Source: a virus. From it: DNA of 34,275 nt. Below are positions 7,816 to 15,625 of this stretch, piece after piece (the stretch's first letter is position 1; each line of letters starts with the position of its first letter). The stretch lies in IMG/VR virus record IMGVR_UViG_3300028025_006000, positions 1 through 34,275 of that record. One strand, 5' to 3'. The translations under genes were made by a program, and so were the position numbers. The notes under the pieces were generated by a model, which had not been told where the DNA came from, did not search any database, and saw nothing but the letters and a program-made list of their open reading frames with translations.

Positions 7816-9500
7816 TGCCTTACTACATTTCAAACAAAAACCCTGACTGTGCTGGTTGGGCAGTTGTAAAAGCCGATGGTGAACTTGTCGCTTGCCAAAA
7901 GACTAAACAGGATGCCATTGATAACGCTCTAGCTATTAGTTTGAGTGAAGACGAAGAATACATGGGTGAGTTAGGTAAAGACGATTCTGAGAACCGCGCC
8001 ACCTACACTCCGCCAGCAGGTGTTCGCAACGCAGCCAAGCGCGCTTTAGAGTGGATCGCTGAAGGTAAGGCTGGCTCAGGCTTCACAGATGTTGGTCGAC
8101 GCAGGGCAAGCCAACTAGCTAACGGCGAACCAGTGTCCGATGTGACTATCGCCCGTATGCGTTCATACTTTGCACGGCACGAGGTTGACAAGCAAGCAAC
8201 CGGTTTTAGTAGCGGTGAAGACGGCTACCCGTCACCTGGTCGTGTGGCTTGGGATGCTTGGGGTGGCGACGCAGGACAAACATGGTCTAATACTTTTGCT
8301 GAGAACCGCGCCGCTGGCGACAAGATAATCATTTGCGACATTGACGGGACAATGCTGAACGGATCGAACCGCAACAATAAAGTCTGGGATTACGTTGAAA
8401 GTCTTGAAGGGTTACTGTTCATGGTTACCGGTCGCCCCGAAAGTGACAGGGCGAACACCGTGCAAGACCTTGCAGACGCTGACGTACGGTACAGCCGTCT
8501 AATCATGAACCCTGGTTCTACCGCCGACAGTGTCGACTATAAAAGGGAAACCGCTAAACGGTTACTTGAAAACTATGAAGTAGTCGTAGCTATCGAAAAC
8601 AACCCTGACGCGTTACGCGCCTATCGTTCGCTTGGCATCAACGCAAAGTCGCCAGCCAGCCTGCCAACCGTAAATGAAGACAACGGAAATGAACGTGACG
8701 TGGAAAGCAATAAACTAGATGCAGGAGTATTTATGACTGAGAACAGATCTAAGTGGCTACCGGTTGCTTACGCGTTGATAGCTCGCGTTGAGGGTGGCAC
8801 ACCTGAAATGCGCAACTTGGGTGGGGCGGAACACCGCACCTACACTTTCAGTGACATCGAAGTTCGCGAAGAAGGCGACGGCATGATGTTCACGGGTTAC
8901 GCTGCACGGTTCAACGAACCTTCACACCCGTTGCCTTTCATTGAAGTCATTGCACCTGGTGCGTTCAAACGTTCGTTGCAGTCAAGAAGCGAAATCAAAC
9001 TGTTGTGGAACCATGACGCTGGCGAACCGTTGGCTTCTTTGCGTGGTGGATCATTGCGTCTAAGCGAAGATGAACTTGGTTTGAAAGTTGAAGCGCAACT
9101 AGCTAACACAAACCGTGGGCGCGATACTGCCGAACTTATCCGTTCAAAAGTAATTGACTCAATGAGTTTTGGTTTCAACGTAATCAAAGACTCGTGGTCT
9201 AACGACGGATCGCAACGCACCCTGCAAGATGTTCGCTTGTTTGAAACAAGCATTGTTAGCTTTCCAGCGTACGAGTCGACAGCCGGTTCGCTCCAAGTAC
9301 GTTCTATAAGCGCAGAAGCTTTGGCGGACTCTTTAGCGAAGTTGGAGTCGGGTGAAAATTTAGACGCCGATCAGGCTAACTTGTTGCGTGAGGTTGTTGA
9401 CAAGTTGAGTGGCACCCCAGCGGAAGTTGTTCCGGAAGAACCTGTTGGCGACCTTGCCTTAGCTAAAGCCAAACTGTTTCTTTTGCAGAAAGCGGTTTAG
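7815..9500 (+). CDS. HAD phosphatase-prohead protease fusion protein
   Basis: A 561-residue protein with at least three parts. Residues 1-150 hold a small N-terminal segment plus a TPPAGVRNAAKRALEW...GRRRASQLANG helical region. Residues about 170-290 form a HAD-type domain with DIDGT (175-179) and VTGRPESDR (near 203-211), the layout of phosphatases such as the 3'-phosphatase half of polynucleotide kinase. Residues about 335-510 are a U35-type HK97 prohead protease with GYAARFNEPSHPL, APGAFKRSL, LLWNHD (catalytic His near 400) and SMSFGF (catalytic Ser near 449-451). The protease matures the capsid by cutting scaffold or delta domains. An in-frame ATG at 8733 with AGGAG upstream could yield a protease-only product of 255 residues. 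Confidence 0.85.
   Translation: MPYYISNKNPDCAGWAVVKADGELVACQKTKQDAIDNALAISLSEDEEYMGELGKDDSENRATYTPPAGVRNAAKRALEWIAEGKAGSGFTDVGRRRASQLANGEPVSDVTIARMRSYFARHEVDKQATGFSSGEDGYPSPGRVAWDAWGGDAGQTWSNTFAENRAAGDKIIICDIDGTMLNGSNRNNKVWDYVESLEGLLFMVTGRPESDRANTVQDLADADVRYSRLIMNPGSTADSVDYKRETAKRLLENYEVVVAIENNPDALRAYRSLGINAKSPASLPTVNEDNGNERDVESNKLDAGVFMTENRSKWLPVAYALIARVEGGTPEMRNLGGAEHRTYTFSDIEVREEGDGMMFTGYAARFNEPSHPLPFIEVIAPGAFKRSLQSRSEIKLLWNHDAGEPLASLRGGSLRLSEDELGLKVEAQLANTNRGRDTAELIRSKVIDSMSFGFNVIKDSWSNDGSQRTLQDVRLFETSIVSFPAYESTAGSLQVRSISAEALADSLAKLESGENLDADQANLLREVVDKLSGTPAEVVPEEPVGDLALAKAKLFLLQKAV
8721..8735 (+). promoter_or_regulatory. Internal ribosome binding site and ATG for a protease-only product
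   Basis: gcAGGAGtatttATG lies inside the fusion gene and in its frame (codon 307), exactly between the HAD and protease domains. The spacing and strength match real starts elsewhere in the window. It suggests two products from one gene, as in nested protease/scaffold genes of other phages. Confidence 0.55.
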
Positions 9501-9658
9501 TGTTCACTTCGGAGCAGGCTGCTGTTGCTATTGCTGTTATCCAGGAAGTAGCCAGTGACACTGAGTCGGGTATTGTAAAAGAATTGATTGATGAGATTAA
9601 GAAGTCAGTCAGCCCTGCCAGAGTAGTTAGGGTTGTGACTGCTAAAGAAATACGTTGA
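9500..9658 (+). CDS. Small hypothetical protein (52 aa), head region
   Basis: A GTG-started frame whose first base is the last base of the fusion gene's TAG. The product is helical and charged: it opens FTSEQAAVAIAVIQEV, continues VKELIDEIKKSV and ends VVTAKEIR. A rho-independent terminator begins 13 bases after its stop, so it closes the portal-protease transcription unit. A small accessory or scaffold-related peptide is possible, but nothing in the sequence proves it. Confidence 0.6.
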   Translation: MFTSEQAAVAIAVIQEVASDTESGIVKELIDEIKKSVSPARVVRVVTAKEIR

Positions 9659-9860
9659 GTCGTTTTCTTTACCCCACACGGTTTATCCCTTTCCCGTGTG
9701 GGGTTTCTTTTTGCCGTTTCAAAATTGACCCTGTTTTTGAAATGTAACGAATTACTTTCCGTCAGTTAGACTTTTAGAAGGTTCAGCGTGGGCGCGACCT
9801 ATCAACTGTTCTGAGTGGGCTCGGCAGTTCAATCCCCAACAATCTATTTAGGAGACACCT
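9659..9860. other. Intergenic leader before the major capsid gene
   Basis: A 202-base gap, long for this genome. It holds the terminator at 9671-9712 and then about 140 bases of leader ending in AGGAGA before ATG 9861. A weak promoter-like TTGACC is at about 9726, but no convincing -10 is spaced from it. A separate promoter for the highly expressed capsid gene is expected here but not proven. Confidence 0.4.
9671..9712 (+). terminator. Rho-independent terminator
   Basis: An 11-base perfect stem (ACCCCACACGG at 9671-9681 and CCGTGTGGGGT at 9694-9704) with a 12-base loop, followed by ttctttttg. It separates the protease unit from the major capsid gene. Confidence 0.9.
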
Positions 9861-11012
9861 ATGTCAGAGTTCATCAAGACTCAGGCAGAAGTACGTGCCA
9901 ACCTTATTGCTCAGATGCGTGAAGTTATCGACACCGCTGAAGCAGAGAAGCGTGGACTTACTGCCGAAGACACACAAAAGATTGCTCGCATGGAAGCCGA
10001 CATTGAGGCTCGTGACGAAGCAATCGCAACCGCACAGAAAGTAGCCGAGCGTGAAGCTCGTGCAAGAGAAGCAGGTTCATCATTCGCACAGCCAGAAGTT
10101 CGTGTTGACAACGATGCAGACCTACTTCGCAAGATTGCAATGGGTGAAGTTCGTGGTCACGAGTTCGCTCGTGAAACCCGTGCAGCACTTGTTCCATCAA
10201 GCAACACAGTTGGCACTTCGTTCTACAACCAGGTGTTCCAGATTGCACAGCTTGTTGGCCCGATGCTTCAGACTTCTGAAGTATTTAACACCGCATCTGG
10301 TGAGTCGCTTGTAATCCCAACCGCTACCGCTCTCAGCTCTGCTGGTTCGGTTGCTGCTGGTTCAGCGATCACCGAGTCAAACCCAACTTTCTCAAGCATC
10401 ACTCTTGGTGCTGAAAAGTATGCAGCCCTTGTCGCTATCGCATCGGAACTTGTTGCTGATGCAGGATTCGACATTACTGGTTACATTGCACAGGAACTTG
10501 GTACTTCACTAGGTATTCAGACCAACACCGTACTAACTAACAAGTTGGTTGCTGCTGCTGGTTCTGTTGTTACTGGTGGAACTGGTGTTGCTGGTGTGTT
10601 CACCTACGAAAACCTTATTGACCTTGTTTACGGTATCGCTGATGGCGCTCGTGTTCTACCTGGTCTTGGTTTCCAGATGAGCAAGACCGGTATCGCTGCT
10701 GCTCGTAAGCTCAAGGACTCGTCAGGTCACTACATCTGGCTTGACAACGCTGTGAACGGACAGCCAGCACAGCTGCTTGGTTACTCAGTATTTGAGAATC
10801 CTGCCGTTCCTGCGACTGCGGTTGGTGCAAAGAGCGTATTGTTCGGTCACCTACCATCGTTCAAGGCTCGTGTAGCTGGTGGCGTTCGTATTGACCAGAG
10901 CGCAGACTACGCTTTCAACACCGATGTTGTTACCTATCGTGGCATCATTCGTGTTGATGGTGGTCTAACCCACGCATCACACATAGGTTTTTTCAAGGGT
11001 GGGGCTAGCTAA
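9861..11012 (+). CDS. Major capsid protein, HK97 fold
   Basis: The shell protein. Residues 1 to about 75 are a charged coiled coil (AEAEKRGLTAEDTQKIARME and following), which fits the HK97 delta domain that acts as an internal scaffold and is removed by the prohead protease. The body starts around residue 100. It contains AALVPSSNTVGTSFYNQVFQ, then SGESLVIPTATALSSAG, the alternating beta region ITESNPTFSSITLGAEKYAALVAIA, and a C-terminal GYSVFENPAVP...FGHLPSFKARVAGGVRIDQS...FNTDVVTYRGIIRVDGG block typical of the family. The 383-residue length is usual. The gene stands alone between two strong terminators, which suits a high-dose structural product. Confidence 0.93.
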   Translation: MSEFIKTQAEVRANLIAQMREVIDTAEAEKRGLTAEDTQKIARMEADIEARDEAIATAQKVAEREARAREAGSSFAQPEVRVDNDADLLRKIAMGEVRGHEFARETRAALVPSSNTVGTSFYNQVFQIAQLVGPMLQTSEVFNTASGESLVIPTATALSSAGSVAAGSAITESNPTFSSITLGAEKYAALVAIASELVADAGFDITGYIAQELGTSLGIQTNTVLTNKLVAAAGSVVTGGTGVAGVFTYENLIDLVYGIADGARVLPGLGFQMSKTGIAAARKLKDSSGHYIWLDNAVNGQPAQLLGYSVFENPAVPATAVGAKSVLFGHLPSFKARVAGGVRIDQSADYAFNTDVVTYRGIIRVDGGLTHASHIGFFKGGAS

Positions 11013-11040
11013 TAACTAGCACACGCTTGTAAACCAAGCC

Positions 11041-11082
11041 GAATACCCCGTGAATTGCGTAGAGTTCACGGGGTATTCTTTT
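11041..11082 (+). terminator. Strong rho-independent terminator after the major capsid gene
   Basis: A 14-base perfect stem (GAATACCCCGTGAA at 11041-11054 and TTCACGGGGTATTC at 11065-11078) with a 10-base loop, then tttt. The stop codon of the reverse-strand HNH gene lies inside its right arm (11066), so it may also limit read-through from that side, although the minus-strand tail is not T-rich. Confidence 0.9.
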
Positions 11083-11620
11083 GCCTTTTTTGCCATTCGG
11101 TAATGGTGTAATGCTGTTTGCTTGAATTGCATTTCTTACAAGCGGATACTAGGTTACCTATGGAGTCTGTGCCACCACGGGCTATGGCTATTACATGGTC
11201 AACAGTCAGGTTTTGTTTTGAGCCACAGTAGAAGCATGGAGTTTTTGATAAACGCAATAATTCTTTTTTGCTTATTTGATAAATACCATTTGCTTTGCGT
11301 TTGGCTGTTCTGCGTCTGCTATCGGCAGCTATTTTGATGTGGTTTCTGCGCTTTGAAATTGCTGAGTATTTTTTATGCAATTCAGGATTGTTCTTTTTCC
11401 ATGCACTTGCATATGCAATGCGTTTCTCTTTATTCCGTTCGTAATTGTCTTTTTGTTCTAGTTTGATTTTGTTTGCACAGCGTTTGCGGTATTCGGCTCG
11501 TGCCTGTCTGCGACAGGGTTGACATTGACTGTATAAGCCGTCACCTGTTTTGGAGTGCTTACCAAAGTTTGTGGTGGGTTGAAGTTGCTTGCATCGTGAG
11601 CAAGTCTTAGACTGTTCCAT
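11066..11620 (-). CDS. HNH endonuclease, homing-type, on the reverse strand
   Basis: A 184-residue protein. The N-terminus has a zinc-finger-like pair (CSRCKQ and CQPCRR), followed by a highly basic helical region rich in Lys and Arg (about 45-115). The C-terminus is an HNH nuclease: CFYCGSKQNLTVDHVIAIARGG, then NLVSACKKCNSSKQ. In this fold the two Cys pairs bind structural zinc and DH holds the catalytic metal. It lies against the direction of the structural genes, directly after the capsid terminator, which fits a mobile free-standing homing endonuclease that invaded the gap. AGGA upstream of ATG 11620 supports the start. Confidence 0.85.
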   Translation of the reverse strand: MEQSKTCSRCKQLQPTTNFGKHSKTGDGLYSQCQPCRRQARAEYRKRCANKIKLEQKDNYERNKEKRIAYASAWKKNNPELHKKYSAISKRRNHIKIAADSRRRTAKRKANGIYQISKKELLRLSKTPCFYCGSKQNLTVDHVIAIARGGTDSIGNLVSACKKCNSSKQHYTITEWQKRQKNTP

Positions 11621-11645
11621 ATCGAATCCTATTCATTCGGTCATG

Positions 11646-11680
11646 CCCCTGGTTGTTTCCGCAACGCAGGGGTTTTCTTG
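11646..11680 (+). terminator. Hairpin with T-tract between the reverse HNH and the sugar genes
   Basis: CCCCTGGTTG (11646-11655) pairs with CAAC-g-CAGGGG (11662-11672) with one bulged G, followed by ttttcttg. It sits upstream of both diverging genes, so it may end transcription entering from the left before the glycosyltransferase unit begins. Confidence 0.7.
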
Positions 11681-11710
11681 TAGTATTAGGTTACTACGAA
11701 AGGGAACATC

Positions 11711-12871
11711 ATGGCTATCAGCGTATGGTCTAACTCACCAGGTCAACCGACAGGTTATGGCGAGCAAGCAAAACATTTGATTGATCGGTTGAAGCGTGAC
11801 GGCTTCAATGTGGCTGCTTTGTCTAACTATGGACTTGAGGGTGTTGTTGGGGTTTACGAGTCACCATCGGGTTCTGTGCCTCATTATGCTCGTGGCATGG
11901 ATTTGTATAGTAACGATGTTGTTGGTGTGCATCATAAACACTTCACCAATCAGTTCCCTAAAGAGAAGCACTTGCTGATCACGCTTTATGATGTTTGGGT
12001 TTTGAAAGCTAAAGTGTTTGATGAAATGCCTGTGGCTTCTTGGACTCCGCTTGACCATGTGACTATGCCACCTTTGGTTGAACAGTTTTTGCGGAAACCG
12101 AATGTGAAACCTATTTCGATGTCACCTCATGGTCAACGGCAGATGGATGCTAAGGGCATCAAAAATACTTACATTCCGCATGGCATTGATACGGCTGTGT
12201 TTCAGCCTACTGAAATGATTGGTGTTCATAAGGGTTCAGACTTTTTACAAACCAAAGATCGTTTTGTTGTGGGTATGGTTGCAGCTAATAAGGCTTCGGG
12301 TTTGGTTCACCGTAAAGCGTTTAGTGAGAACTTGTTGGCGTTTAGTTTGTTTCATCAGAAGTACCCTGACTCAATGTTGTATTTGCACACCGATCCAATC
12401 GGCACTCAGGGCGGTTGGAACTTGATGCCGTTGCTAGCTAGTTTGGGTATCAAGTCGGAAGCGGTGACATTCCCAAACCCAATCGACTATAAGTACGGTA
12501 TTGGGCAGAAGGATTTGGCTGGGCTTTATACGGCTATGGATGTGTTGTTGGCTGCTGGTTACGGTGAAGGCTTTGGTATTCCGACGGTGGAAGCGCAGGC
12601 TTGTGGCACGAGGGTGATTGGTTCTAATTGGGCTGCCACCCCTGATTTGTTGTCGGAAGATTGCTGGGTTGTTGACGGGCAGTTGACTTGGGATGCAGGG
12701 CAGAACGCGTTTTGGCAAGTACCACAGGTCACAAGCATTCTTACAGCCCTTGAAGAAGCGTACAAGGCTGGCAAGGGGCGTTCGGGTGCGTCGATACTGT
12801 TCGCTAGACAGTTTGATGTTGAAACGGTGTGGCAAGAAAAGTGGTTGCCGTTCCTGAAGAAGAACGCATGA
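11711..12871 (+). CDS. Glycosyltransferase, GT-B fold, family 4-like
   Basis: A 386-residue enzyme predicted to move a sugar from a nucleotide sugar to an acceptor. The N-terminal half opens VWSNSPGQPTGYGEQAKHLI, the usual glycine-containing loop of GT4 proteins, and continues with IPHGIDTAVFQP, a hallmark just before the second Rossmann domain. The C-terminal half has a YGEGFGIPTVEAQACGTRVI block (about residues 284-303), in which the E-x7-E pair binds the donor nucleotide. It is the first gene of a three-gene sugar unit, with a GAAAGGGAA ribosome-binding sequence shared by other unit-leading genes. The substrate is unknown. Confidence 0.88.
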   Translation: MAISVWSNSPGQPTGYGEQAKHLIDRLKRDGFNVAALSNYGLEGVVGVYESPSGSVPHYARGMDLYSNDVVGVHHKHFTNQFPKEKHLLITLYDVWVLKAKVFDEMPVASWTPLDHVTMPPLVEQFLRKPNVKPISMSPHGQRQMDAKGIKNTYIPHGIDTAVFQPTEMIGVHKGSDFLQTKDRFVVGMVAANKASGLVHRKAFSENLLAFSLFHQKYPDSMLYLHTDPIGTQGGWNLMPLLASLGIKSEAVTFPNPIDYKYGIGQKDLAGLYTAMDVLLAAGYGEGFGIPTVEAQACGTRVIGSNWAATPDLLSEDCWVVDGQLTWDAGQNAFWQVPQVTSILTALEEAYKAGKGRSGASILFARQFDVETVWQEKWLPFLKKNA

Positions 12872-13503
12872 TTCCGGTAGTCGGGTTCGCTACTTACAGC
12901 CGGTTTGATTTGGCGGATCGGTTAGTGAACAGCATTGATTACCCTGTTGAGCATTTGGTTGTGGTGGACAACAGCGGAAAGGGTGCTTACCAGCCACCAG
13001 CCAATCCGTTTGTTTCTAACGTGTGGGTGCTGCCTATACCGTTCGGGTTGGGTTTGGTTGGGGCGTGGAACCTGATTGTGAAGTCAACGCCTTACGCGCC
13101 CTATTGGGTTTTGGTGAATGATGACGCATGGTTTGAACCTGGTGCGCTCGCCGTTGTGGAAAAAGAAGTTGACCCTGACGCTTTGAACTTTCTAATCTGC
13201 AACCCTGAATGGTCTTGTCCTGTTTTCGGTGAAGGCATGATTGACAAGGTTGGTTTGTACGACGAGCGTTTCTATCCTTTGTATTTTGACGACAACGATT
13301 TGGAACGCCGTGTGCGTCTAGCTAACGTTCCAGTGCGCAAAATCAATGCGGTGGTTCATCACGACAACTCGGCAAGTATCAAGCATGAGTTCAACAGTTT
13401 GAGTTTCGCTCGCAACCAGCGTTTATACAACGCCAAGCAGGACACTGATGACCGGTCGTGGGGCTGGACTTTGGAAAGTCGCAGGGCTAACAGGTGGGAT
13501 TAG
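12868..13503 (+). CDS. Glycosyltransferase, family 2-like (GT-A)
   Basis: A 211-residue protein. It begins IPVVGFATYSRFDLADRLV, the first strand and helix of a GT-A fold, then VVVDNSGK, GLGLVGAWNLIV and WVLVNDDAWFEPG. The NDD stands at the place of the usual D-x-D metal-nucleotide site. The later part has VGLYDERFYPLYFDDNDLERR, which resembles the acceptor-site ED/DDxD region of rhamnosyl- and galactosyltransferases. I chose ATG 12868, which overlaps the upstream TGA as ATGA; a GTG at 12829 would give 13 extra residues. It forms a coupled set with the genes on either side. Confidence 0.8.
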   Translation: MIPVVGFATYSRFDLADRLVNSIDYPVEHLVVVDNSGKGAYQPPANPFVSNVWVLPIPFGLGLVGAWNLIVKSTPYAPYWVLVNDDAWFEPGALAVVEKEVDPDALNFLICNPEWSCPVFGEGMIDKVGLYDERFYPLYFDDNDLERRVRLANVPVRKINAVVHHDNSASIKHEFNSLSFARNQRLYNAKQDTDDRSWGWTLESRRANRWD

Positions 13504-13919
13504 TTTACACGGGCGGAACCTTTGACTTGTTCCACAGCGGTCATGTGGCCTTCCTAGAGCGTTGCGCAGCACTAGGTGAAGTAGTTGTCGCTTTGAATAC
13601 TGACGACTTCATTGAAGCGTACAAGGGCAAACCACCGGTGATGACGTATGCGGAACGAGAAAAGGTTTTACTGTCATGCAAATACGTCACCGCGGTAATA
13701 CCCAATCTCGGTGGGGCAGACAGCAAAATAAGTATTGAACTAGCTAAGCCTGACCTGGTGGTTATCGGATCGGATTGGGCGAGGCGCGACTACTACACTC
13801 AAATGGGTTTCACACAGGATTGGTTGGATGAACGTGGGATTGGGTTATGCTACTTACCTTATACTCAAGGCGTTTCTAGTACGGACATTAAAGGGCGTAT
13901 TCAGGGCAGAGTAAAATAG
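13494..13919 (+). CDS. Cytidylyltransferase-like nucleotidyltransferase
   Basis: A 141-residue enzyme of the TagD/RfaE-C type, which activates a sugar or polyol phosphate by joining it to a nucleotide (often CMP). The signature YTGGTFDLFHSGHVAFLE at the N-terminus contains the T/HxGH nucleotide-binding motif. KPDLVVIGSDW follows near the middle, and the GVSSTDIKGRI near the end corresponds to the S-S/T-T-x-I-I/K-x-R-I motif of the family. It starts with GTG overlapping the glycosyltransferase and ends 16 bases before the head-tail connector. It probably makes the activated donor for the two transferases upstream. Confidence 0.85.
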   Translation: MGLVYTGGTFDLFHSGHVAFLERCAALGEVVVALNTDDFIEAYKGKPPVMTYAEREKVLLSCKYVTAVIPNLGGADSKISIELAKPDLVVIGSDWARRDYYTQMGFTQDWLDERGIGLCYLPYTQGVSSTDIKGRIQGRVK

Positions 13920-13935
13920 GTCTAGAGGAGTTGTT

Positions 13936-14544
13936 GTGGCTGTAACTAATTCATACTGCACTTTAGCCGACCTTAAAGCTTCATTACGCATCGTTGATGG
14001 TATTGATGACGCTATTTTGGAGAACGCTATTGAGGCAGCAAGCGACCTGATTACGGGTTACGCTAACCGTTCGTTTCTTTCCAGCGGAACGGCTACACGC
14101 TACTTTGTACCCACCGACTCACAGTTCGTTTACATTGACGATGCGCAATCGGTTAGTCAAGTAAAGTATTCGTCACACGCCGACGGTGTTTATGACGTGA
14201 CAGTAACTAGCTATCAAACCGAACCGTTGAACAGTAGGCAGGATGGTATTGCTTGGCCGATCACTGCTTTGAGGCTCACTGCGGTGAGTGGCATTTACAC
14301 CACGTTCCCAATCGTTGACGACCGCGCCATTGTCGAAGTGACGGGTGTTTGGGGTTGGGCTAGTGTGCCGCGCCCCATCAAGTACGCCACAATAATCCAG
14401 GCTAGCCGGTTGTTCAAACGTAACGACTCCCCTATGGGTGTTATTTCGGCACCCGACTTAGGCTTCATTCGCGTCGGTACAAAGTTGGATCCTGACGTGG
14501 CGCAACTCGTGGAGCCTTACCGTTTGACTAGGTTCTACGCATGA
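13936..14544 (+). CDS. Head-tail connector protein, gp6-like
   Basis: A 202-residue protein that probably forms a ring under the portal. The N-terminus CTLADLKASLRIVDGIDDAI...IEAASDLITGYANRSF matches the opening of gp6-type adaptors in HK97-like phages, where the first helices contact the portal. A central beta-rich insert and a C-terminal helix region (IKYATIIQASRLFKR) follow, as in the family. The start is GTG 13936 with GAGGAG five bases upstream. Its place after the capsid genes and just before the small tail-completion protein supports the call. Confidence 0.75.
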   Translation: MAVTNSYCTLADLKASLRIVDGIDDAILENAIEAASDLITGYANRSFLSSGTATRYFVPTDSQFVYIDDAQSVSQVKYSSHADGVYDVTVTSYQTEPLNSRQDGIAWPITALRLTAVSGIYTTFPIVDDRAIVEVTGVWGWASVPRPIKYATIIQASRLFKRNDSPMGVISAPDLGFIRVGTKLDPDVAQLVEPYRLTRFYA

Positions 14545-14951
14545 CGTTGTCAACTATCCGTGAGGGGCTAGCTAAGAACCTCGGAACGATTGATGGTTTG
14601 CGTTACGCTGGCTCAGGTTTTGTTGCCCCAACAATCAACCCCCCTTATGCTCTGATACAGCCTTCGACCATTGACTACCACAAGGCTTACGCTAACGGCT
14701 TGTCGGAGTATTCGTTTGTGGTGACGATTGTTGTGGGGCAGGTTAGTGAACGTTCGGGACAGGCTTTGCTTGACCAATTCTGCGATACGTCGGGTGCGAA
14801 GAGTATTCGGCAAGCGTTAGAATTAGACAGAACACTAAACGGTTCAGCATATGACTGTACGGTGACTGCGATGCGAAACTACGGGAGCATCGTTATAGGT
14901 GAAAACAATTATTTGGCTGCGGAATTTGATGTCGCTGTCAAATCAAACTAA
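14541..14951 (+). CDS. Head-tail or tail-completion (tail terminator) protein
   Basis: A 136-residue protein translated from an ATGA overlap with the connector gene. It opens LSTIREGLAKNLGTIDGLR and has an alternating alpha/beta pattern (PYALIQPSTIDY, SFVVTIVVGQVSERSGQALLDQF). Small proteins of this size and layout, between the connector and tail tube genes of siphophages, usually close the end of the tail tube. The call rests mainly on gene order and the general sequence pattern, since no single diagnostic motif is visible. Confidence 0.6.
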   Translation: MTLSTIREGLAKNLGTIDGLRYAGSGFVAPTINPPYALIQPSTIDYHKAYANGLSEYSFVVTIVVGQVSERSGQALLDQFCDTSGAKSIRQALELDRTLNGSAYDCTVTAMRNYGSIVIGENNYLAAEFDVAVKSN

Positions 14952-14960
14952 CAAGGAGTA

Positions 14961-15371
14961 ATGATGGCTAAGTTCGTTGCCACAGATTACAAGATTACGC
15001 TCAACGGCACTAACCTAAGTACTTCGTTGACTAGCGTAGATTTGTCGCTTTCAAGTGACGAAGTTGAAACCACAACTTTTGGTACTACTTGGCGAAGCCG
15101 TGTGGGTGGCCTAAAGACCGGTTCGCTTACTTTGAACTTCGACCAGGACTTCGCTGCTGGATCGGTTGACGCAACTCTTTACCCATTGTTCAACACCATC
15201 GGAACCGTTGTTATCACCCCAACTAGCTCTGCGGTTGGTACGGCAAACCCCTCTTACACCTTCGAGGTGCTCTGCAATTCTTATCAACCGTTCGCGTCAA
15301 GCGTGGGCGACCTTGCCACCTTGTCGGTCACTTGGCCAACTAACGGCACGGTCACCAGAGCCACTGCATAA
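14961..15371 (+). CDS. Major tail (tube) protein
   Basis: A beta-rich protein of 136 residues, rich in Thr and Ser, with SSDEVETTTFGTTWRSRVGGLKTG, a pattern common in tail tube subunits where a flexible loop follows the first strands. Tube proteins stack as hexamers to make the tail. An AAGGAG lies just upstream of two consecutive ATG codons (14961 and 14964); either may be used. It sits directly before the frameshifted tail assembly chaperone genes, the invariant position of the major tail protein in siphophages. Confidence 0.82.
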   Translation: MMAKFVATDYKITLNGTNLSTSLTSVDLSLSSDEVETTTFGTTWRSRVGGLKTGSLTLNFDQDFAAGSVDATLYPLFNTIGTVVITPTSSAVGTANPSYTFEVLCNSYQPFASSVGDLATLSVTWPTNGTVTRATA

Positions 15372-15373
15372 CC

Positions 15374-15625
15374 ATGAAAGTCTTTCTACGCATACTGTTC
15401 TTAGATGGCACTGATAAGCAGGTCGTTTGTGGTGCTGCGGAAATAGTCGCTTGGGAGTCACGTTTCGATAAGAGCGTAGCTACTTTGACTAAGGGTTTCA
15501 GGGCTACCGATTTATTGTTCATGGCTTGGCATTTTGAAAAACGAACTAATGCCACTGACCTTGATTTTGAAACCTGGTTGCCGTTGGTTGACCTTGTTGA
15601 GTTGGGTGACTCCGACCCAAAATAG
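15374..15625 (+). CDS. Tail assembly chaperone, upstream frame (gpG-like)
   Basis: An 83-residue protein that equals the short product of the lambda G/GT pair, which holds the tape measure during tail assembly. It is alpha/beta with a charged C-terminus ending DSDPK. The last codons carry the heptamer C CCA AAA just before the TAG stop, so a share of ribosomes should slip back one base and continue into the next frame to give a 136-residue fusion. The location between tail tube and tape measure (with one inserted reverse gene) supports the role. Confidence 0.82.
   Translation: MKVFLRILFLDGTDKQVVCGAAEIVAWESRFDKSVATLTKGFRATDLLFMAWHFEKRTNATDLDFETWLPLVDLVELGDSDPK
15616..15622 (+). promoter_or_regulatory. 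Programmed -1 ribosomal frameshift site CCCAAAA
   Basis: The heptamer C CCA AAA has the X XXY YYZ form in the reading frame of the upstream chaperone and abuts its TAG. After slipping back one base the next codon is ATA at 15622, followed by GTG GGG, and the frame stays open for 53 codons to 15783. A g/c-rich region (ggggctcggtgacgagtc) follows and could form a stimulatory hairpin. Confidence 0.8.

Noticed and set aside
9810-9846. tRNA ending in GTTCAATCCCC before the capsid gene
   Set aside because: The T-loop-like word has no pairing stem and no acceptor partner upstream.
12829-12867. Upstream GTG start of the second glycosyltransferase
   Set aside because: It would add 13 residues before the natural first strand; ATG 12868 overlaps the previous stop as ATGA.
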